This document shows, piece after piece, positions 43,946 to 55,200 of a DNA stretch of 64,000 nt. The notes under the pieces are model-generated. The model saw only the letters and a list, made by a program, of their open reading frames with translations. It did not search any database and had not been told where the DNA came from. This DNA is from Rhodospirillales bacterium (GTDB lineage Bacteria; Pseudomonadota; Alphaproteobacteria; Rhodospirillales; Casp-alpha2): the NCBI GenBank assembly GCA_017640505.1, contig JAEPQO010000001.1, forward strand, positions 2,000,625 through 2,064,624. The letters are read 5' to 3'. The number at the start of each line of letters is the position of its first letter. Position 1 is the first letter of the stretch. Made by a program: the position numbers and the translations under genes.

Positions 43946-45313
43946 CTAACGGTTTATCTCCCGCACCACATTTTGATCTTCGGTGTCTTCTAGGATTTCC
44001 TTCAGTGACATGCCGAGGACATTCTTATTGGAGTTCCGGAGTTCGTCGATACGGTCCTGAAGCCGTCCACGCCACCCCTCGTCGCCGCGCAATATCGTGT
44101 CCTCGGAGAATCCGAGGCCAAGAGCATGGTACAGGTCATACAGGGTGACCGTTTCCGTATCTCTGCTCAGCATCCATTTGTTGGATGACGTGCGCTCCAC
44201 ATAATTGCCAGCGCGCAGCTGATTCAAAATCCGGTCAACGGCTTCACCGCCGCCGCCGGTTGTCCTGAGGATGCGGCTTCTGTGTACGGCGCCGGTGCCG
44301 TCCCGGCTGGCATCGAATAGCACGGCCAAGATCTGAACGGCAATGACCAGACGCATGCTGCTGCCGACTGTGGATGACAGGGGTTTGCCGCCCGCCGACT
44401 GCCACTCGCTCACGCTGGCGGTCAATACGGCGCCGACAAGCACCAATAGCCAGGACATGTACATCCATACGAGGAAGATCGGAACAACCGACATGGCGCC
44501 GTAGATGTTTTGGTAGGTCGGGAACGTGACGATGTACCAACCGAAAATTTTGCGCAGAACTGTAAAGCCGATACCGGCTAGCACGCCCCCGGCAAACCCA
44601 GCGCCGATGCTGACGGGGCGATTGGGAATAATGATATAGAATACCGACAACATCACGATCATCATGATCGTCGGCAAAAACGTGCCGAAAAATGCAGCCG
44701 GTCCGCCGCCGGTATCTATCCCGATCCATCTTGTTGCGGCAAAAAAGTAAGTGGATAGCGAGAAGCTCGCGCCCAACAGGAGGGGGCCAAGAGTCAATAA
44801 CGCCCAGAATACCAGCAGGCGGGGAACAAGGGCGCGCGGCCGGGCGACGCGGAAGATCGCATTGAGGTCGGCTTCGATCGTGCCGAGAAGAAGAACCGCC
44901 GTTGCCGCGAGCGCGACGATGCCAACAGCGCTGAGAGTGGTTGTGTTCTGGACGAACCGGTTGAAATATTCCTGCGTCGCGTCGGCGGTTTGCGGCAGCA
45001 GGTTTGAGAATAGCGCGTCCTGAAGGGCTTCGCGGACCCCGCCGAATACGGGAAAAGCGGCCAACATCGAGAACGCGATCGCGGTCAGCGGCACGATGGC
45101 CAGAAGGGACGTGTAGCTCAGGCCGGCGGCCATTCGAAGGCATCGGTCCTCGCCGAAACGATGGCCGACATACCGCGAAAATTCACCGGCCTCGTTGAGA
45201 ATTACCTCAAAACCGGCCTCGTTCTCCTTTTCTTCCTCGTCAGGAAGGATATTTACCGAATCTTCGGCGTATGTTGCGGCTTTCGTCTCTTTGCCGGTCG
45301 AGTTTTCATTCAT
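43946..45313 (-). CDS. YihY/BrkB-family inner-membrane protein
   Basis: 455 residues. An acidic cytosolic leader (about 1-45, with EDSVNILPDEEEKENEA) precedes six hydrophobic segments in roughly 65-320; the family segment AAGLSYTSLLAIVPLTAI is at the first. The last 130 residues form a soluble winged-helix-like tail with QLRAGNYVERTSSNKWMLSRD. Despite the old ribonuclease BN name this family has no nuclease motif, and a transport or envelope role is only suspected. ATG at 45313 has GGAG 6 nt before it and is preferred to the ATG at 45325. Confidence 0.9.
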   Translation of the reverse strand: MNENSTGKETKAATYAEDSVNILPDEEEKENEAGFEVILNEAGEFSRYVGHRFGEDRCLRMAAGLSYTSLLAIVPLTAIAFSMLAAFPVFGGVREALQDALFSNLLPQTADATQEYFNRFVQNTTTLSAVGIVALAATAVLLLGTIEADLNAIFRVARPRALVPRLLVFWALLTLGPLLLGASFSLSTYFFAATRWIGIDTGGGPAAFFGTFLPTIMMIVMLSVFYIIIPNRPVSIGAGFAGGVLAGIGFTVLRKIFGWYIVTFPTYQNIYGAMSVVPIFLVWMYMSWLLVLVGAVLTASVSEWQSAGGKPLSSTVGSSMRLVIAVQILAVLFDASRDGTGAVHRSRILRTTGGGGEAVDRILNQLRAGNYVERTSSNKWMLSRDTETVTLYDLYHALGLGFSEDTILRGDEGWRGRLQDRIDELRNSNKNVLGMSLKEILEDTEDQNVVREINR

Positions 45314-45481
45314 CGGCGGCTCCATCCGATTGACGCTTTCGCCGCCGTATTATATGGCAAAGCTTCTCCGGCGAAACATATTGTGCGTGGACATGGTTTG
45401 ACCGGGCTTTTGCGTGTAGCATGTTGAGATGACTGATTCCCGGCGCGGGGATCGTTTTGTAGAAGACGAGGAAAAAGAAAT

Positions 45482-46294
45482 ATGGGTCAACCTGCACCTT
45501 TGATGCACGGGAAACGCGGCCTGGTCATGGGCGTTGCCAACGATCGGTCCATCGCCTGGGGGATTGCCAAGGCGGCGCACGAACAGGGTGCGGAACTGGC
45601 GTTCACCTATCAGGGGGAAGCGCTTCAAAAGCGGGTATCGCCGCTTGCCGAGTCGGTCGGATCCGACCTGGTGTTGCCGTGTGATGTAACGGATTTCGCG
45701 AGCATTGATTCCGTTTTCGACACGCTGAAAGAGAAGTGGGGCGGGCTCGACTTTCTGGTTCATGCCGTTGCGTACTCGAACAAGGAAGAATTGAAGGGCG
45801 CCTACATCGATACGACGCCGGAAAACTTCGAACTGACGATGAACGTGAGCTGTTATTCGTTCACGGCGGTCTGTCAGCGCGCGCGTCCGCTCCTCAATGA
45901 AGGCGCGAGCCTTCTGACGCTCACGTATTACGGCGCCGAACGGGTGATGCCGCACTACAACGTGATGGGCGTCGCGAAAGCCGCACTCGAAGCCAGTGTA
46001 CGTTACCTCGCCGAGGATCTCGGCAAGGATGGGATTCGCGTGAATTCGCTTTCGGCGGGGCCGATGAAGACACTTGCCGCCAGCGGGATCGGTGACTTCC
46101 GCTACATCCTGAAATGGAACGAGTACAACTCGCCGCTGCGCCGGAACGTCAATATGGATGATATTGGCGGCGCCGGTGTCTATTTGTTGTCGTCACTTTC
46201 CAGCGGCGTCACCGGTGAAAACCATCACGTCGATTGCGGCTACAACATCGTCGGCATGAAAGCGGTCGACGCACCCGACATTTCGGTCGTCTGA
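45482..46294 (+). CDS. fabI: Enoyl-[acyl-carrier-protein] reductase (NADH)
   Basis: 270 residues. It has the FabI form of the SDR fold: N-terminal [22 protein letters not shown] contacts [19 protein letters not shown], and the active-site Tyr-x6-Lys in [12 protein letters not shown]. The first Tyr of the pair is in [10 protein letters not shown]. It catalyses the last reduction in fatty-acid elongation, and a single fabI suggests triclosan sensitivity. GAGGAAAAAG precedes the ATG. It lies 13 bp before aroC, as in many alphaproteobacteria. Confidence 0.96.
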   Translation: MGQPAPLMHGKRGLVMGVANDRSIAWGIAKAAHEQGAELAFTYQGEALQKRVSPLAESVGSDLVLPCDVTDFASIDSVFDTLKEKWGGLDFLVHAVAYSNKEELKGAYIDTTPENFELTMNVSCYSFTAVCQRARPLLNEGASLLTLTYYGAERVMPHYNVMGVAKAALEASVRYLAEDLGKDGIRVNSLSAGPMKTLAASGIGDFRYILKWNEYNSPLRRNVNMDDIGGAGVYLLSSLSSGVTGENHHVDCGYNIVGMKAVDAPDISVV

Positions 46295-46307
46295 TACGGG
46301 CCGGATC

Positions 46308-47378
46308 ATGTCGCACAATACCTTCGGCCATCTGTTCCGGGTTACGACCTTCGGCGAAAGCCATGGCCCTGCGCTGGGTTGTGTCGTCGACGGTTGCCCG
46401 CCGGGGATCGATCTGACGGAGGCGGACATCCAACCGTATCTCGATAAACGCCGCCCCGGCCAATCGAAGTACACGACCCAGCGTCAGGAAGCGGATCAGG
46501 TCAGAATTCTCTCGGGTACGTTCGAAGGCAAGACGACCGGTACATCAATCGGCCTGTTGATCGAAAACACGGATCAGCGTTCGAAGGACTATGGCGAGAT
46601 CAAGGACAAGTACCGTCCCGGTCATGCCGACTATACCTACGATGCCAAGTACGGTTTCCGCGATTATCGTGGCGGCGGACGCTCGTCGGCGCGGGAGACG
46701 GCAATGCGGGTCGCCGCCGGCGCCATTGCCCGGAAAATCCTTCCGCCGGAGATCGCGATCAAAGCCGGTCTCGTCCGTATGGGCGACAAGGCGGTCCCCG
46801 ATGAGGTGCGTGACTGGGATGCGGTCGATCAAAATCCCTTCTTTGCACCCGATGCGGCGACAGCCGAAGAATTCGCGGCATACCTAGACGATATCCGTAA
46901 AAAAGGCTCATCCGTGGGCGCCGTGATCGAGGTGGTTGCTTCCGGTGTGCCCGCCGGTTGGGGCGCGCCGGTCTATGGCAAACTGGATGCCGAGCTGGCT
47001 TCGGCAATGATGAGCATCAACGCGGTCAAGGGTGTCGAGATCGGCGCCGGGATGGGGGCGGCTGAACTGACTGGCGAGGAAAATGCCGACGAAATGCGCT
47101 TCGATGACGGCAAGCCGGTGTTCACATCGAATAATAACGGCGGCGTGTTGGGTGGCATTTCCACGGGGCAGGACGTTGTCGTCCGGTTCTCGGTCAAGCC
47201 GACCAGTTCGATCCTGACGCCGCGTGCGACCATCGACAAAGACGGCAATGAAACCGAGATCGTGACCAAAGGCCGCCACGACCCGTGCGTCGGTATCCGC
47301 GCCGTGCCTATCGGCGAGGCCATGATGGCGTGTGTGCTGGCAGATCAGTTCCTTCGTCATCGCGGCCAGTGCGGTTGA
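46308..47378 (+). CDS. aroC: Chorismate synthase
   Basis: 356 residues. Signatures include [39 protein letters not shown] and [18 protein letters not shown]. The FMN-dependent enzyme converts EPSP to chorismate, the final shikimate step. The ATG at 46308 is 13 bp after fabI. C-terminus ends [11 protein letters not shown]. All family blocks look intact. Confidence 0.97.
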   Translation: MSHNTFGHLFRVTTFGESHGPALGCVVDGCPPGIDLTEADIQPYLDKRRPGQSKYTTQRQEADQVRILSGTFEGKTTGTSIGLLIENTDQRSKDYGEIKDKYRPGHADYTYDAKYGFRDYRGGGRSSARETAMRVAAGAIARKILPPEIAIKAGLVRMGDKAVPDEVRDWDAVDQNPFFAPDAATAEEFAAYLDDIRKKGSSVGAVIEVVASGVPAGWGAPVYGKLDAELASAMMSINAVKGVEIGAGMGAAELTGEENADEMRFDDGKPVFTSNNNGGVLGGISTGQDVVVRFSVKPTSSILTPRATIDKDGNETEIVTKGRHDPCVGIRAVPIGEAMMACVLADQFLRHRGQCG

Positions 47379-47382
47379 TTGT

Positions 47383-47967
47383 TTAGCCGAACAGGTCGCC
47401 CTGCGCCGGTGCCGGCGGTACTTCTTCTTCGTAGCTCAGATTTCCCTCGAATGGTGCGAGCGTGCTTGCGACAGCGGCATACGGTGCCTCATCGAGCCAT
47501 GCTTCAGTGGCGTCAGCGCTCAGGATGACGGGCATTCGGTTGTGGATGTGCGCGATGCCCGGCGCGGGCGTGCAGGTCACGATGGTGAAGCGCTCACCGT
47601 CGGTCAGTCCCGCCATCGCGAATACCTTGGCGCCGCTGACCGAAATGCGGTTCTTTAGCTTTTTGCCGCCGTCGGTCTTGCGCCATTCGAAATAGGCGGT
47701 GGCCGGCACGATGCAGCGTTGCTCCAGGAGGCCGCGAAACGTTGCCTTTTCGGTCAGGGTTTCACAGCGGGCGTTGATCATCGGCTGTTTCGACCAGTCG
47801 ACGGCGAGACCCCATGGCTGCAGCAAGGCTGTGCCACCCATACCGATGATCAAGGACAAATCGGTCGGGCGGAGTTGTTCGGTGTTGGGCATCGGAGGCA
47901 TGTCATCGAGGCCGAAAGCCTCCATGATATCGCGTGGTACGGCATTGAGTTCGAAGTTCGAGCACAT
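47383..47967 (-). CDS. SRAP-domain protein (YedK/HMCES family)
   Basis: 194 residues. Cys2 (MCSNFELNA), which crosslinks to abasic sites in ssDNA after removal of Met1, is present. The family motifs RCIVPATAYFEWRKTDGG (active-site Glu) and HIHNRMPVIL (active-site His) are intact. Expected role: DNA-protein crosslink at abasic sites, protecting replication forks. The usual MCGR start is MCSN here, a variant. I see no GTTC-N7-GTTC LexA box before it. The start ATG diverges from the SDR gene. Confidence 0.93.
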   Translation of the reverse strand: MCSNFELNAVPRDIMEAFGLDDMPPMPNTEQLRPTDLSLIIGMGGTALLQPWGLAVDWSKQPMINARCETLTEKATFRGLLEQRCIVPATAYFEWRKTDGGKKLKNRISVSGAKVFAMAGLTDGERFTIVTCTPAPGIAHIHNRMPVILSADATEAWLDEAPYAAVASTLAPFEGNLSYEEEVPPAPAQGDLFG

Positions 47968-48082
47968 CGCGACATCATAACTTGGGCAGCAGCGGCGTCA
48001 GTACTCAAAATCTCATATTTTCGATGCATGGCAACACTTTATCGGTCTGGCCAGTCGACCCGCTATAAAGTACCGTCACGAT

Positions 48083-48841
48083 ATGAGCGAGACCGACAAG
48101 CATCCCGAAGACAGGAAGACTGTGATCATCACCGGCGCCAGCCGGGGAATAGGCCACTATACGGCGAGACTGTTTCTCGAGCGCGGCTGGAATATCATCA
48201 CCTGCTCACGCGAAGACACGCCCGAAGCCTGCAAGCGCGAACCGAAATGGACGTGTCACATCCCGACGGACCTTGGTGACGACGCCAGCATTCAGAATTT
48301 TATCGATGAAGCGCGCAAGGCGCTCGACGGCGCACCGTTGCATGCGCTGGTCAACAACGCCGGCATGTCACCCAAGACACCCTATAAGGAGCGACTTGGT
48401 GTCCTGAACGGCGATCTTGATGCTTGGCATGAAGTGTTTGAGCTGAATTTCTTTGCGCCGCTTAAGCTGTCGCGCGGTTTCGCAAGCGACTTGCACAAGG
48501 GGAAAGGGGCGATCGTCAACATCACGTCGATCGCAGGGCATTATATCCATCCTTTCGCAGGTTCGGCGTATTCCATTTCCAAGACGGCACTGTCGGGACT
48601 GACGCGCGAGATGGCAAACGAGTTCGCGGAACTGGATGTGCGCGTGAACGCCGTCGCGCCGGGAGAGATCGAAACCGAGATGGTCGGGCCCGAGTATGAC
48701 CTGTTGATTCCGCGCATTCCGCTACAGCGCATGGGGACGCCGGCCGATGTGGCCGGAACGGTGTTCTATTTGTGCTCGGAAGACAGTCAGTACGTAACCG
48801 GTACCGAGGTGTGGGTGACCGGCGGTCAACATCTGTTTTGA
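48083..48841 (+). CDS. Short-chain dehydrogenase/reductase
   Basis: 252 residues, classical SDR. The NAD(P) motif is IITGASRGIGHYTA near residue 14; NNAGMSPK and the catalytic Ser and Tyr-x3-Lys (GSAYSISKTAL) are intact, as is the MV-type C-terminus with VTGTEVWVTGGQHLF. Substrate unknown. ATG 48083 has a weak ribosome site. It begins 24 bp before the giant glycosyltransferase gene, so it may be the first gene of that transcript. Confidence 0.9.
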   Translation: MSETDKHPEDRKTVIITGASRGIGHYTARLFLERGWNIITCSREDTPEACKREPKWTCHIPTDLGDDASIQNFIDEARKALDGAPLHALVNNAGMSPKTPYKERLGVLNGDLDAWHEVFELNFFAPLKLSRGFASDLHKGKGAIVNITSIAGHYIHPFAGSAYSISKTALSGLTREMANEFAELDVRVNAVAPGEIETEMVGPEYDLLIPRIPLQRMGTPADVAGTVFYLCSEDSQYVTGTEVWVTGGQHLF

Positions 48842-48865
48842 TCCGCATGACCTGGGGAGAGGTTG

Positions 48866-51800
48866 ATGGCGGTTCGCGTTAAGCCGGTACGGGTCAGCAA
48901 GACCGCAATCGACGGCATCGAAAATGCGGTGCATTTCTATCGCCGCGAGATCGACGCCCGCCCGCGACCGGCAGGGTCTTTTCTAGGCGCTTTCGTCAAG
49001 CACAGCGGCGTTCCGGCCTTTTTCTGCCAGTCCCACGACCCGCAGGATTTCGATGACTTCGTGAGCCGCGTATCCAAGGCGGACACGGACGGGCGGGAAT
49101 GCCGATACGTGGCGCCGGGCGACAGACGCGGGTTCAAGGACGCGCCGGTGCTGCGGCTTTCCGGCGCCGAGGTCGCTCCACTGATGTGGCGACGGCGAAC
49201 GTTCGGGCAGCGGCACTATTCAGTCGTTGGCGAGGTTGAACACCTGGGCGCGGCGTCGACGCAGGCGGCGTTGTGTGACTTGCTGACGGCACCGGCTCAG
49301 CACTGGGATGCCATTGTCTATCCTTCGAAAACGGTGAAGCAGACGGCGGAGCGCCTGTTCGCGATGCAGGCAGAGTATCTTGGTTTTCGAATGGGCGGAC
49401 AGCACGAATTCGGTGGCGTCAGCTTCGTTATTCCGCCCGGCATCAATGCGAGCATTTATGAGACCACAGAAGAAACCGGTACGCTTCGCGAAGGTGTCCG
49501 CCGGCGCCTTGGTATTCGCGAAGACGATTTCTGTGTGCTGACCACCGGCAACTTCGCCTTTTACCAGCGGTCCCATCCGACGCCACTATATCTGGCGCTG
49601 GAAGCCGCAGCACGTCGGACTGGGGTCCGCATTCATCTTGTTCAGGCGGGATGGTTCGACAACGACAAGATCGAGCGTGCCTACCGCGATGCCATCCGCG
49701 AATTCGCACCCGCCGTGAACGCCATATTCCTCGACGGCCGGGAAGCGGACATCCGTGACCGGGTCTGGTTTGCGGCTGATGCGTACGCATCTTTCGACGA
49801 CGCGGTATCGCACGGTGTCGATACCGAAATGCTGGAAGCAATGGCCACCGGGCTTCCTGTCGTCGCGGCGGACTGGGGAGCTAACCGGGACGTGATCGCG
49901 AACGGCGAGAACGGGTATCTGGTCCCGACATGGTTGCCGCTGCCGGAAAGCGGTGGTGACCTGTCGTTGGCGCCGGAAAACGAGATTATGGCTGCCGGTG
50001 GGGACCGCGCGGATATCTTTCTCGCCGGTACGGTAAGCCAGAGTACGGCGATCGATGTTCGTGTCGCGGCCGAGGTTTTCGAAGCGCTTGCAGGTGACAT
50101 GGATCATCGCCGCAAGATGAGCGTTGCGGCCAGGCAGACGGCAATGCAGTCGTACGACTGGCCGGTGGTGATCCGGCGCCATCAGGCACTTTGGTCCGAA
50201 CTACGGCGCATCCGGGCCGATGCCGCCGAGATTGCGCCGCCGGTACCGGGACGGCCGGCGATCCCGCATCTCGATGACCCGTTCTCCGTTTTTCAATCAT
50301 TTTCGAGCCACGCTATATCCGAACATGCGCGCGTGTCTCTCTCGCCCGGCATTGTCCGCGGCGAAGGCGTCGCCAACCGCCTTGCACGCCTTCGCGCCAA
50401 TCCAATCAACGACACCGCCGGGCATGCACTGCTGGAGCCGGCGGAACAGGCGCATGTACTCGATCATCTTTCCGACCGGGAGGGCGTCGAAGTCATCCAA
50501 CTCGCCGAACTGCTGCCCGAGCGGCGCCGCTACCGGCTGCCACGGACGTTGGGCTGGCTCGCCAAGATGGGCATTGTCAGGCTCACGCCGGCACCGCAGG
50601 AATCTAAACCCGAAATGCCGGCGGCGCCGGCCGGGGTTTCGATGGTCGATCTGGGGATCACCGCCCGGCGTCAGGGATCGGACAAAACTGCGGCGGAGTA
50701 TTTCCAGACCGCGCTCGCGCAAAACCCAAGCGACCCGTTGGCCAATCAGCACATGGGTGAAATGATGGCCGAGGCCCATGACCTGGAGAAAGCGGTCAAC
50801 TACTTCGAGAAAGCGGTTGTCGGCAATCCAACCGCGGTAGACGCGCGCCTGGATTTGGGAAAGGCACTGTTTCTTAAGGGAGATCAACAGGGCGGCATTG
50901 CTTATCTTCAGGAGGCGGTTGCATTGGCTCCGGAGAATCCCGACGCCCATTATCTTCTGGGAGCGGCGTACCGGCGTGCCGGTGCCTCGGACGAAGCGGT
51001 CAGGTCGCTAGAACGCTGTCTGCGATTGAGCCCCAAACGGATCGAAGCCCTGGTTCATCTGGGGTATGCGCGTAAAAGTGCCGGACGGCGTGCGGAATCG
51101 CTGCAGGCGTTTCGTGATGCGCTGAAACTCGCACCAGACAATCTGTTCGCTCATGCCGGTGAGATGAGCCTCGGTGTGGAACGGGATGGCCGCCGTCTGC
51201 TGGAACAAAATGCCGCGTCACGGCGTGTCGCACTGCATTTTAACGGTGCGTCGCAGTTCTATCCGCTTGCAGCCTTGTTTGAGCAGGCGACGGGACGGCA
51301 TTGGCCACTCATTACATCCGATGGCAGGGACTTGGTCGAATTCAAACCCGATGTGGTTGTGGTCGGCGGGACCCAGACGCCGCAGGTTCGTGATCTGGTG
51401 CCGAATGCATTTGTCATCTCGGTACCGGCGTTCTTGACCTCCCAGAACCGCTACCGAACGGCGTTCGATGGCGCCGATGTCGCTGTTGCACCGGGGCAGA
51501 TTGTCGGCGACGCCTGGGTCAAGCTTGGGCTTGTCGACGCAACGCAGGTAAAGGTCTGCGGTCACTTGCCGATGGATCCTATGTTTCTTGGAGCGGCGAT
51601 CCCGACGCCGCGTGCGCTGGCGGATGCGACGGCGACCGTACTTTACGCGCCGGGGCACCGTCCGCAGATGGCGTCACCGGATCTGCTGGGTGAGAATATT
51701 GTCGATCTCATCCGCGGCGGGCGCTCGGATGTCACGCTGGTCATCAAGCCTCATCCGGAAAGTTTCGTTCGGCAGCCAGGGTGGATCGAAATGTGGTCCA

Positions 51801-52195
51801 AGGCCGCGCGGGAACATGATCGTGTCGTGTTCGTCGATGATCCGGACGCAGACATCGTGCCGTATCTGAAAGCTGCGGATGTACTTGTCAGCGACGTCTC
51901 CAGCGTCATCTTCGAATATTTGGCAGTGGACCGCCCGATCCTGCTGCTGAAGAACCCGGATTGCGCGGCAGATGAAGACGGTTACGATCCTCAGGGGATC
52001 GAATGGCGATGGCGGGAAGTCGGCAGGGAAATCGGCAATGTTAACGATTTGGCGCGGGCGGTTGACCTGGCGCTCAAGACGCCGGATGCCGGTACGGAAT
52101 TGCGCGCCCGTTACCGGCAGGCCTTGTTCGGGGATGGCGACGATGGTCTGGTTGCCGAGCGGATCATCGATCTGATCACAGAGTTATCCACGTAA
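48866..52195 (+). CDS. Fusion of GT4-type glycosyltransferase, TPR region and CDP-glycerol glycerophosphotransferase-like domain
   Basis: 1,109 residues in three modules. Residues about 120-440 resemble a GT4 glycosyltransferase: FCVLTTGNFAFYQRSHPTP near 222-240 and SHGVDTEMLEAMATGLPV near 315-332; in the usual EX7E pair the first Glu seems to be His316 while Glu324 remains. About 595-765 contain four TPR units (HYLLGAAYRRAGASDEAVRS and similar). About 778-1105 match the Glyphos_transf fold of TagB/TagF teichoic-acid enzymes: VLYAPGHRPQM, LVIKPHPESF, VLVSDVSSVIFEYLAVDRPI and the late FGDGDDG. No membrane segment or signal. GGGGAGAGG supports ATG 48866; a TTG lies at 48863. It likely makes a phosphoglycan or surface polymer (inference). 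Confidence 0.85.
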   Translation: MAVRVKPVRVSKTAIDGIENAVHFYRREIDARPRPAGSFLGAFVKHSGVPAFFCQSHDPQDFDDFVSRVSKADTDGRECRYVAPGDRRGFKDAPVLRLSGAEVAPLMWRRRTFGQRHYSVVGEVEHLGAASTQAALCDLLTAPAQHWDAIVYPSKTVKQTAERLFAMQAEYLGFRMGGQHEFGGVSFVIPPGINASIYETTEETGTLREGVRRRLGIREDDFCVLTTGNFAFYQRSHPTPLYLALEAAARRTGVRIHLVQAGWFDNDKIERAYRDAIREFAPAVNAIFLDGREADIRDRVWFAADAYASFDDAVSHGVDTEMLEAMATGLPVVAADWGANRDVIANGENGYLVPTWLPLPESGGDLSLAPENEIMAAGGDRADIFLAGTVSQSTAIDVRVAAEVFEALAGDMDHRRKMSVAARQTAMQSYDWPVVIRRHQALWSELRRIRADAAEIAPPVPGRPAIPHLDDPFSVFQSFSSHAISEHARVSLSPGIVRGEGVANRLARLRANPINDTAGHALLEPAEQAHVLDHLSDREGVEVIQLAELLPERRRYRLPRTLGWLAKMGIVRLTPAPQESKPEMPAAPAGVSMVDLGITARRQGSDKTAAEYFQTALAQNPSDPLANQHMGEMMAEAHDLEKAVNYFEKAVVGNPTAVDARLDLGKALFLKGDQQGGIAYLQEAVALAPENPDAHYLLGAAYRRAGASDEAVRSLERCLRLSPKRIEALVHLGYARKSAGRRAESLQAFRDALKLAPDNLFAHAGEMSLGVERDGRRLLEQNAASRRVALHFNGASQFYPLAALFEQATGRHWPLITSDGRDLVEFKPDVVVVGGTQTPQVRDLVPNAFVISVPAFLTSQNRYRTAFDGADVAVAPGQIVGDAWVKLGLVDATQVKVCGHLPMDPMFLGAAIPTPRALADATATVLYAPGHRPQMASPDLLGENIVDLIRGGRSDVTLVIKPHPESFVRQPGWIEMWSKAAREHDRVVFVDDPDADIVPYLKAADVLVSDVSSVIFEYLAVDRPILLLKNPDCAADEDGYDPQGIEWRWREVGREIGNVNDLARAVDLALKTPDAGTELRARYRQALFGDGDDGLVAERIIDLITELST

Positions 52196-52205
52196 TACAC
52201 AAGAT

Positions 52206-52233
52206 ATGCGCTAAAATCGTAATTGCAGCGCAT
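52206..52233. repeat. Inverted repeat between the two giant genes
   Basis: ATGCGCT at 52206-52212 and AGCGCAT at 52227-52233 pair perfectly over 7 bp with a 14-nt loop. It starts 11 bp after the glycosyltransferase stop and ends 51 bp before the coiled-coil ATG. No T-run follows, so it is more likely a weak hairpin or operator than a strong terminator. Confidence 0.35.
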
Positions 52234-52283
52234 TATATTGGGCTCTAACATGAATGCCCTAGAACCGCCGGGGGAATGAGAGC

Positions 52284-55200
52284 ATGGCTGAAAGAGGTGC
52301 CGAACCTGCGGGTACAGACGGTCGGAATTCGCAGTCGGCCACCGACGACGTCCTTGGCGTCGCGGTCCCGGACGATGCCGTTGCGCCGCCGTCATCGGGC
52401 GCACTGAGCGATGTGGACGTTCAGCCGCCGGCGCCGTTTTGGGTGCAGTGGAAGCTGTTGCCGATGGGCGCCCTCCTGGCGACCGTGACGTGGTTCTGGT
52501 TCTCGTATCAATTCGTTGAGCTGAACCTCGGTTGGAACAATTTAACGGCCTTGCTGCCGCATGAACTCGGCGGACTGGCGGCAGGCGTGGCGACGCCGGT
52601 CGCGCTGCTTTGGGTCGTGGTTTTCTCATATCAGCGGGGCGCCAGCATTCAGCACGAAGCAGCGGCACTGCGCTGGCAGATGCGCCAGATGATCTATCCC
52701 AACGATCATGCGCAATCCAGGCTTCGCGAGGTGACGGACTCGCTTCGCCAGCAGACCAAGGACCTGAACCGCGCGACCGAGGAAGCGATGCGGCGTGGCG
52801 AAGCCGTCAGCAAATTGGTACGCGAGCGGGCGATGGAGTTGTCCAAGGTATCCGAGGACGCGGATTTGCGGGCACATGCGGTTGCCGATGCGCTTCGCCG
52901 GCAGACAGAGGATCTGACCCATGCAGCCGACACCGCGACCGAGCGGGCCCGGAGTGTCGGTGAACTCCTGCAGAAACATGCCTATGACCTTACGGTATCG
53001 TCGGACCGGGCGTCGTCTCGTGCCGAGGATCTGACGGATGTGATCGGCAAGCGCGCACAGGAACTCTATCTCGCGGCGAATACGGCGTCGCAGCGGGCGC
53101 AGGAGACGGCCGAACTGTTTGATGACCGGACGGACGCACTGAAGGACAGCATGGGCGAGGCCAATTCGCGCGCCGAAGACACCGCCAATACCCTGCAGGC
53201 AATCGGCAATGCCGTGCGTGACCGTGTTGCGGAACTGGTCGATATCTCGGGCGAGGCGGACCGCCAGATGCGCTCCAGTGCGACCATGCTCAGCGACAGC
53301 GCCGAGGACATGTCGAAGCGCAACGCCGAGGCGCTTTCTCAGGTCGAACGGATGCGCGAACTGCTGGAACGTCAGGCCAATGACCTTGTCGCGACGGCGG
53401 ACAAGGTGCAGAGCCGGACGAAGGATATCGAGGACAACCTCGCTCACCAGACCCATGTGCTTTCCAAGACGTCGGACAAAGTGGTCGCTGATGTTCAGGA
53501 TGTCGGCGATGCGCTGCGTGAGGACGCGCGTCGTCTGGAGATGACGTCCCAGCAGGTCACGGAACGGGTTCGCGGCACCGGCGAGGCCTTCCGTCTGCAG
53601 GCCCGGGAGATGTCGGAGGCCGCCGATACGGCGTCGGAGCGGGCGGAGAGTGTCGGCAATGTGCTCAGACGAGATTCGGACGAACTCTCGAACATCTCGG
53701 AACGTGTGCTGGGCGAAGTGGCCCGCGTCGGCGAAGAATTGCGGCGTCGATCGGAGCAGGTGGACGAAACAACGGACCGTTCGATCGAGCGCTTTACCGA
53801 AGCCGGTGAAGCGCTCGGTGAGCAGGCCGGCAATATGGCACGCACGGCAAATCAGAGTGTGCTGCGCCTGGATGAAGCAGGCGAAGCCTTGCGCCGCCGG
53901 TCGGCGGATGTAGAGGGTGCGGCCGATACTGCCGATACACGGCTTTCACGTTTGAGCGAGCTGCTGAGCGACACGGTTTCCGAAGTGACGCAGTCCGCGG
54001 ACAAGGGAGTAGCGGACGTGACCCGGGCGGCGCACGCTCTGAGCCATGGCGCCGCGGCCGTGCGCCAAGGTGCAGAAAGTGTTGCGGAGTCCGCTCGGAC
54101 GACCAACGAAGATCTGTCGTTGGTCGTCGATACGACGACCCGGGCGCAGCGCTCCATCTCGGATCTCGGATTGAATGCGAAGGATCAGGTCCAGGAGTTA
54201 ACTGCGGTATCGGCACGTGCCGAGCAGGGGATCGAGCGTGTTAGCGAAACGCTGCAGACGCACGCTGACCGGCTGGCATTGGTATCGGCAAAATCGGCCA
54301 ATATTCTGGCCGATGCCGGTGAGGTCATTCGCCGCGAGACGACTAACATCGATCATTCCAGCAGCAGCGCAAAGGCGCGCCTTGTGGCGGTGGGCGAAGA
54401 CCTGAGCGAACGGTTACGCGAATTGTTGATGGCGTCCGACCAGGCGTCGGCGCAGATCAATGCCGTATCCGAGATATTTACCGGCAAGTCGGAATTGCTC
54501 GGCAAGAATGCGGATGTTGCGGTCGAGGATATCGATAAAGTCGGGCATCTGCTTGAAACGCGATCCCAACAAGTGGCGCAGGCATCTGACCGTGCCGCGC
54601 AACTGTTGAATCTGGTGACGGATCTGCTGCACAAGCAATCAGACGATCTGGGGACGATTTCCGGACATGCGTATACCGAAATCGAAGGCGTCGGCGATGT
54701 GATCAAAGAGCGTGCGTTGCAGGTTGAATCCGTCAGCGATGCGGTGCGGCGCCGCCTTATCGATGCCGGAGAAATCCTGCAGGCCGGCACGAACGAGCTT
54801 TCTTCCGCTGCCGATCATGCCACCGGTCGCGTCCAATTGACGTCGAACGCGATGCAGAAAAGTGCGGCGCAGATGCGCGAAACGTCATCCGATGCGCTCA
54901 ATCGTCTCGACGACATCGGGCGACGTCTGATGCGTGAGGTCGAGACGGCGACCGGGGCAACCGACCGCGCCGCCGAGAACCTGGCGGGGATCGCCGGTAC
55001 ACTGAAACAGAACCATATCGAGTTGGACAGCTCGCTCGAGAAAACCCGCGAGCGCATGAGCGACGTGGGCCAGATACTGCACAAGAGTTCGGAAGATCTG
55101 ACGAGCACATACGAGTCGGCGACGGTCCACGTACAACGTTTCTCCGATTTGTTGAATCAACAGGCATCCGGACTGACCAATTCGTCAAACGAGGCAGCGG

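Noticed and set aside
47968-48082. LexA (SOS) box before the SRAP gene
   Set aside because: No GTTC-N7-GTTC or its complement in the 115-bp divergent region.
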